In this document: piece after piece, positions 5,145-8,259 of the stretch
Position numbering within the stretch: the stretch's first letter is position 1
Layout of the letters: the number at the start of each line of letters is the position of its first letter
NCBI GenBank assembly: GCA_002335945.1
Contig: DDDD01000091.1
Span: 215-8,473, forward strand
Direction: 5' to 3'
Length of the DNA stretch: 8,259 bases
Origin: Porticoccaceae bacterium UBA1989
Lineage (GTDB): Bacteria > Pseudomonadota > Gammaproteobacteria > Pseudomonadales > Porticoccaceae
Translations under genes and position numbers: made by a program
Notes under the pieces: generated by a model
What the model was told of the DNA's origin: nothing
The model's input: the letters and a program-made list of their open reading frames with translations, nothing else
Databases searched by the model: none

Positions 5145-5897
5145 TTATCCGTTCTTATCATCTGCCAGCGCAGTACTCGCTTCCTTGAGTAGAGCCTGTT
5201 GCTCTTTATTGAGCTTCAGGCGGTCCAGTAAATCTGGTCTTCTTTGTTGTGTTCGCACTAATGATTGCTGCAAACGCCAACGTCGTATTTTTTCGTGGTC
5301 ACCGGAGAGTAAAACCTCGGGTACCATTTGCCCATGCTGTTGCTCGGGCCGCGTGTAGTGCGGGCAGTCGAGCAGGCCATTGGCAAATGAATCCTGATCT
5401 GCTGAGTCTTGATGTCCCAATGCTCCGGGTATCTGACGTATCAGCGCATCGATAAGAACCATCGCTGGAAGCTCTCCACCACTGAGAACGTAGTCACCTA
5501 TGGACCATTCCTCATCGACTTCCATCTGAATCAGTCGTTCGTCGATACCTTCGTAGCGACCCGCAATCAAAATAAGTGACTGCTGTGTGGCGAAACCATT
5601 AACGGCTGCCTGGTTTAACACCTTGCCCTGGGGGGATAAATACACCACCAATGGGTCTTCGTCTGTCCAATCTTTGGCTGCTGATATCGCCCTACGTAGA
5701 GGTTCGATCATCATTACCATACCTGGGCCACCCCCGTAGGGTCTGGCATCGACCGTCTGATGACGATCTTCGGTAAAATCTCTTGGGTTGTAGCTGGTTA
5801 TCTCCAGCAATCCGTCTTTCACAGCTCTGCTACTTATACCGTAGTCAGTGACTGCCGCAAACATTTCCGGAAACAGGGTTATCAATGCAATTTTCAT
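5145..5897 (-). CDS. trmD: tRNA (guanine-N1-)-methyltransferase
   Basis: 250 residues, normal for TrmD. The enzyme methylates G37 at N1 in tRNAs with G36, using S-adenosylmethionine, and thereby prevents +1 frameshifting. It is a cytoplasmic SPOUT-fold dimer. The trefoil-knot cofactor site is complete: YLSPQG (86-91), GRYEGIDERL (113-122) and SIGDYVLSGGELPAM (132-146). Arg154 and the catalytic Asp169 (in DSF) are at the E. coli positions. The C-terminal tRNA-binding domain shows GLLDCPHYTRPE (174-185), VPEVLLSGDH (192-201) and IRRWRLQQSL (204-213). The ATG at 5897 is preceded by GAGGTG at a good distance and begins the usual MKIALITLFPEMF. It follows rimM by 30 bases in the conserved rpsP-rimM-trmD-rplS order. 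Confidence 0.98.
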   Translation of the reverse strand: MKIALITLFPEMFAAVTDYGISSRAVKDGLLEITSYNPRDFTEDRHQTVDARPYGGGPGMVMMIEPLRRAISAAKDWTDEDPLVVYLSPQGKVLNQAAVNGFATQQSLILIAGRYEGIDERLIQMEVDEEWSIGDYVLSGGELPAMVLIDALIRQIPGALGHQDSADQDSFANGLLDCPHYTRPEQQHGQMVPEVLLSGDHEKIRRWRLQQSLVRTQQRRPDLLDRLKLNKEQQALLKEASTALADDKNG

Positions 5898-5927
5898 TCA
5901 TTTCACCTCTGTGACCCGAACTGTTGC

Positions 5928-6470
5928 TTAAAACTCTGGATCCCAAATCACGTCGATCGTTTTAGTGGCCAAATCTATCTTGGTCACAAACTGATCAACG
6001 TAGGGAACTAACCGCTCTTCCCTATCGATACTGTCGGTGTCGCCTGCGATTACCAGCACATCATTAGCGCCAGTCTCTAACAGGGACTTAACCACTCCAA
6101 GCCGTATCTGCTGGCCTTCAAAGTGACTAACCACCGCAAGACCTTCCAGCTGATACCAATAGAACTCTTCGCGATGTAAATCGGGAAGCTGGCTCTTATC
6201 AATTGAAATGTCTTGGTTACACCAGGCGCGAGCAATATCTCTATCGTCTACGCCTTTGATGTGTACTACCAAACAATCGGTGTGCCGCTTCCAGTCATCA
6301 ACAATAATTTGCTGTCGACCCGTTGGGGTATCAATCCACCAGGGTTGGTAGTCGAACAAGGTCTCTATCTGCTCTGTATACGAGAATATTTTTACCCATC
6401 CACGCACACCAAAGACTGTTGTTATCCGGCCTACAACAAGTGTTTCCGGCTTAGTTAGAGAGCTACTCAC
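5928..6470 (-). CDS. rimM: 16S rRNA processing/30S maturation factor RimM
   Basis: 180 residues. RimM binds S19 and the 16S 3' (head) domain and assists late 30S assembly. The N-terminal beta-barrel domain contains LVVGRITTVFGVRGWVKIFS (11-30). The PRC-barrel domain has EEFYWYQLEGLAVV (101-114), LGVVKSLLETGANDVLVI (124-141) and the end RLVPYVDQFVTKIDLATKTIDVIWDPEF (153-180). These are the standard family motifs. The start is a GTG at 6470, 16 bases after the rpsP stop, with only a weak AGG-type binding site. No better start precedes the conserved domain, so expression may depend on translation of rpsP. Confidence 0.96.
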   Translation of the reverse strand: MSSSLTKPETLVVGRITTVFGVRGWVKIFSYTEQIETLFDYQPWWIDTPTGRQQIIVDDWKRHTDCLVVHIKGVDDRDIARAWCNQDISIDKSQLPDLHREEFYWYQLEGLAVVSHFEGQQIRLGVVKSLLETGANDVLVIAGDTDSIDREERLVPYVDQFVTKIDLATKTIDVIWDPEF

Positions 6471-6486
6471 GCTGCAGTGCCTATAA

Positions 6487-6741
6487 TTAGGCTGCTACTA
6501 GCTTGGCAGCCTCTTTCAACAATGCAGAAACACGTTCGCTAACCTGTGCGCCTTGACCCTGCCAATATGTGGCACGCTCAAGATCTACACGCAGACGCTC
6601 TTCGGCACCGCGGGCAACTGGGTTAAAAAAGCCAATACGCTCAATGTAACGAGCATCACGAGCGTTACGCGAGTCAGAGACTGTGATGTGGTAAAAGGGA
6701 CGTTTCTTTGCGCCGCCACGAGCCAATCTAATTGTTACCAT
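6487..6741 (-). CDS. rpsP: 30S ribosomal protein S16
   Basis: 84 residues, normal for S16, a small-subunit protein important in early 30S assembly. It begins with the classic MVTIRLARGGAKKRPFYHI, then VSDSRNARDARYIERIGFFNPVA (21-43), and ends with WQGQGAQVSERVSALLKEA (59-77). The ATG at 6741 has AGGA about 9 bases upstream. It is the first gene of the rpsP-rimM-trmD-rplS operon. The operon promoter should lie in the 230 bases between here and ffh, where one weak candidate is listed. Confidence 0.98.
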   Translation of the reverse strand: MVTIRLARGGAKKRPFYHITVSDSRNARDARYIERIGFFNPVARGAEERLRVDLERATYWQGQGAQVSERVSALLKEAAKLVAA

Positions 6742-6853
6742 TTACTGAAATCCTGTGTTCAAGCGGCATTATCGCCAAACTTGATGCTTAATTAAGTACC
6801 TAACCATGTGCCACGCAACAATAATAAACAACATAGCGGGACCCCCACGAGAG

Positions 6854-6889
6854 GCGCGGTATGTTACGTCAAAAGGAAATGAAAGGAAA
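6854..6889 (-). promoter_or_regulatory. Weak candidate promoter for the rpsP operon with GC-rich discriminator
   Basis: The minus strand has TTTCCT (6889-6884, 3/6), a 17-base spacer and TAACAT (6866-6861, 4/6), followed by ACCGCGCC. A GC-rich stretch just after the -10 is typical of stringently controlled ribosomal promoters, which is the main reason to list it. The hexamer matches are poor. Confidence 0.22.
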
Positions 6890-6938
6890 CCACTTTAAAG
6901 GAAAATACCCAGCTTTTATGCAGTGGGATTTTCTATCC

Positions 6939-6962
6939 AAAAGCCTGTAACAACAGGCCTTT
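6939..6962 (-). terminator. Intrinsic terminator after ffh
   Basis: On the minus strand AAAGGCCTGT and ACAGGCTTTT pair around a UGUU loop, giving a 10-bp stem with one G-U pair, starting 10 bases after the ffh stop. Its U-run is only four bases and mostly part of the stem, so termination may be partial and allow some read-through into rpsP. Confidence 0.7.
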
Positions 6963-6971
6963 GGCTCTAAC

Positions 6972-8259
6972 CTAGCGGCGCGGGAACATACCGGGAGGCA
7001 AACCACCCCCAGAAGGCGCCATGCCGCCCATGCCACGCATCATATTTTGCATGCCTTTGCCCTTCATTTTTTTCATCATCTTGCCCATTTGCTTGTGCTG
7101 TTTTAGCAGACGGTTAAGATCCTGAATACTGGTGCCAGAGCCAACGGTAATGCGACGCTTGCGCGAGCCATTGAGAATATCGGGGTTGCGGCGCTCTTTT
7201 GGCGTCATGGAATCGATAATATGTTCCATGCGGCCAAATTGACTGGTCATATCCGGCTGCTGGGCCATCTGCGCCATATTGCCCATACCCGGCAGCTTAT
7301 CCATCAAACCGGCCATACCACCCATGTTTTTCATTTGCTGAAGCTGATCACGGAGGTCTTCAAGGTCAAAGCTCTTGCCCTTGGCGACTTTCTGGGCCAG
7401 TTTTTCGGCTTTTTTCTTATCAACGTTGCGCTCAACATCTTCAATAAGACTGAGCACATCACCCATACCCAGTATGCGCGACGCAATACGTTCGGGATGG
7501 AAGGGTTCGAGGGCATCTACTTTTTCGCCCACGCCGAGGAATTTAATTGGCTTGCCAGTAATGTGCCTGACAGAAAGCGCAGCACCACCGCGAGCATCGC
7601 CATCGACCTTGGTCAAAATCACACCGGTCAGTGGCAGCGCCTCATTAAAGGCTTTGGCCGTATTCACGGCATCCTGGCCAATCATGGCGTCGATAACAAA
7701 TAAAGTCTCAACCGGATTGGCGACCTTATGAACCTCTTTAATCTCGGCCATCATTTCATTATCGATAGCCAGACGACCGGCGGTATCAATAATAAGTACA
7801 TCAACAAAGCTTGTTTTGGCCGCCGCAATAGCCGCCTTAACAATGGCTACTGGCTTTTCGCTGGGATCGCTGGGAAAAAATACCGCGCCAACTTCAGCAG
7901 CCAGGGTTTTAAGCTGCTCTATGGCCGCTGGACGATACACATCCGCAGAGACCACCATGACCTTTTTCTTTTCACGCTCGCTCAGATAGCGAGATAGCTT
8001 GGCAACAGAGGTAGTTTTACCCGCACCCTGCAAACCGGCCATTAAAATTATTGCTGGGGGCTGCTGAGCTAGATTAAGGGATTCATTTTTCTCCCCCATC
8101 ACACGCTCGAGCTCGGCCTGAACGATCTTCAGGAATTGCTGACCTGGGTTAAGGCTACTATTAACCTCTTTACCCAGCGCGCGCTCTTTAACCAACTCAA
8201 CAAAGTCTTTGACGACAGGAAGCGCGACGTCTGCCTCAAGCAGCGCCATGCGCACTTCG
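6972..8259 (-). CDS. ffh: Signal recognition particle protein Ffh (5' end missing)
   Basis: About 428 codons are present, and the reading frame continues past the right edge. The first residues are EVRMALLEADVALPVV, which aligns with E. coli Ffh from residue 33, so about 32 N-terminal residues are missing. The GTG at 8255 is that internal Val, not a start. Ffh binds signal peptides and 4.5S RNA and delivers ribosomes to FtsY at the membrane. Counting from that Val, the GTPase domain has the P-loop GLQGAGKTTS (74-83), DVYRPAAIEQL (105-115), DTAGR (157-161) and TKVDGDARGGAAL (215-227). The methionine-rich M domain follows from about 298, with the RNA-binding GSRKRRITVGSG (363-374) and a Met/Gly-rich tail. 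The stop is TAG at 6972. It has its own terminator before rpsP. Confidence 0.97.
   Translation of the reverse strand, partial: EVRMALLEADVALPVVKDFVELVKERALGKEVNSSLNPGQQFLKIVQAELERVMGEKNESLNLAQQPPAIILMAGLQGAGKTTSVAKLSRYLSEREKKKVMVVSADVYRPAAIEQLKTLAAEVGAVFFPSDPSEKPVAIVKAAIAAAKTSFVDVLIIDTAGRLAIDNEMMAEIKEVHKVANPVETLFVIDAMIGQDAVNTAKAFNEALPLTGVILTKVDGDARGGAALSVRHITGKPIKFLGVGEKVDALEPFHPERIASRILGMGDVLSLIEDVERNVDKKKAEKLAQKVAKGKSFDLEDLRDQLQQMKNMGGMAGLMDKLPGMGNMAQMAQQPDMTSQFGRMEHIIDSMTPKERRNPDILNGSRKRRITVGSGTSIQDLNRLLKQHKQMGKMMKKMKGKGMQNMMRGMGGMAPSGGGLPPGMFPRR

Noticed and set aside
7221..7731. Long plus-strand open frames of 160 and 118 residues opposite ffh
   Set aside because: They lie wholly antisense to a highly conserved gene, have no recognisable domain, and are expected shadows of its codon bias.
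8253..8255. GTG at 8255 as the start of ffh
   Set aside because: It encodes the Val of the conserved EVRM motif inside the N domain. The preceding GAA codon continues the gene off the window.

Overview
The window looks chromosomal and comes from a gammaproteobacterium. The ribosomal/tRNA-modification proteins match that class closely. The neighbouring cell-envelope genes suggest a marine or aquatic exopolysaccharide producer; a Cellvibrionales/Spongiibacteraceae-type lineage is a guess only. Every gene I can support lies on the minus strand, so transcription runs from high to low coordinates.

Right-hand half (about 8259 to 4657): a conserved housekeeping block. It starts with the 3' part of ffh (SRP GTPase, cut by the window edge) and its terminator. 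The operon rpsP-rimM-trmD-rplS follows (ribosomal protein S16, 16S rRNA maturation factor, tRNA m1G37 methyltransferase, ribosomal protein L19), closed by a strong intrinsic terminator at 4657-4687. All four genes are intact with their expected motifs. The L19 start is best placed at 5073 because of a strong ribosome binding site there.

Middle (4656 to 3603): a single secreted protein of about 200 residues with an N-terminal signal peptide and a C-terminal VPLPA/PEP-CTERM sorting tail, the type of signal processed by exosortases. Its upstream region holds a well-formed CRP-like palindrome (4527-4550), a possible sigma-70 promoter, and an inverted TGGCAC pair flanking a TATA-like box. Downstream of it lies a four-unit imperfect 18-bp tandem repeat and a hairpin.

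Left-hand part (3602 to 1): the start of an exopolysaccharide export locus. It encodes a WcaJ/EpsB-type polyprenyl-phosphate sugar-1-phosphate transferase, a compact Wza-like periplasmic/outer-membrane export protein, an outer-membrane beta-barrel, and the first 61 residues of a Wzz/GumC-type chain-length determinant running off the left edge. This order resembles the front of exosortase-associated eps clusters (epsB-epsE-epsL-epsF in Methylobacillus). Together with the adjacent sorting-tail protein, it predicts that an exosortase gene lies further left, outside the window.

The genes suggest one envelope pathway: the sugar transferase begins a lipid-linked repeat unit, the chain-length protein and export protein carry the polymer outward, and the beta-barrel may assist passage through or attachment to the outer membrane. 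The VPLPA-CTERM protein is probably processed by the same system. I see no mobile element, tRNA, rRNA or CRISPR array. No stretch longer than 300 bases lacks a gene or a described feature.
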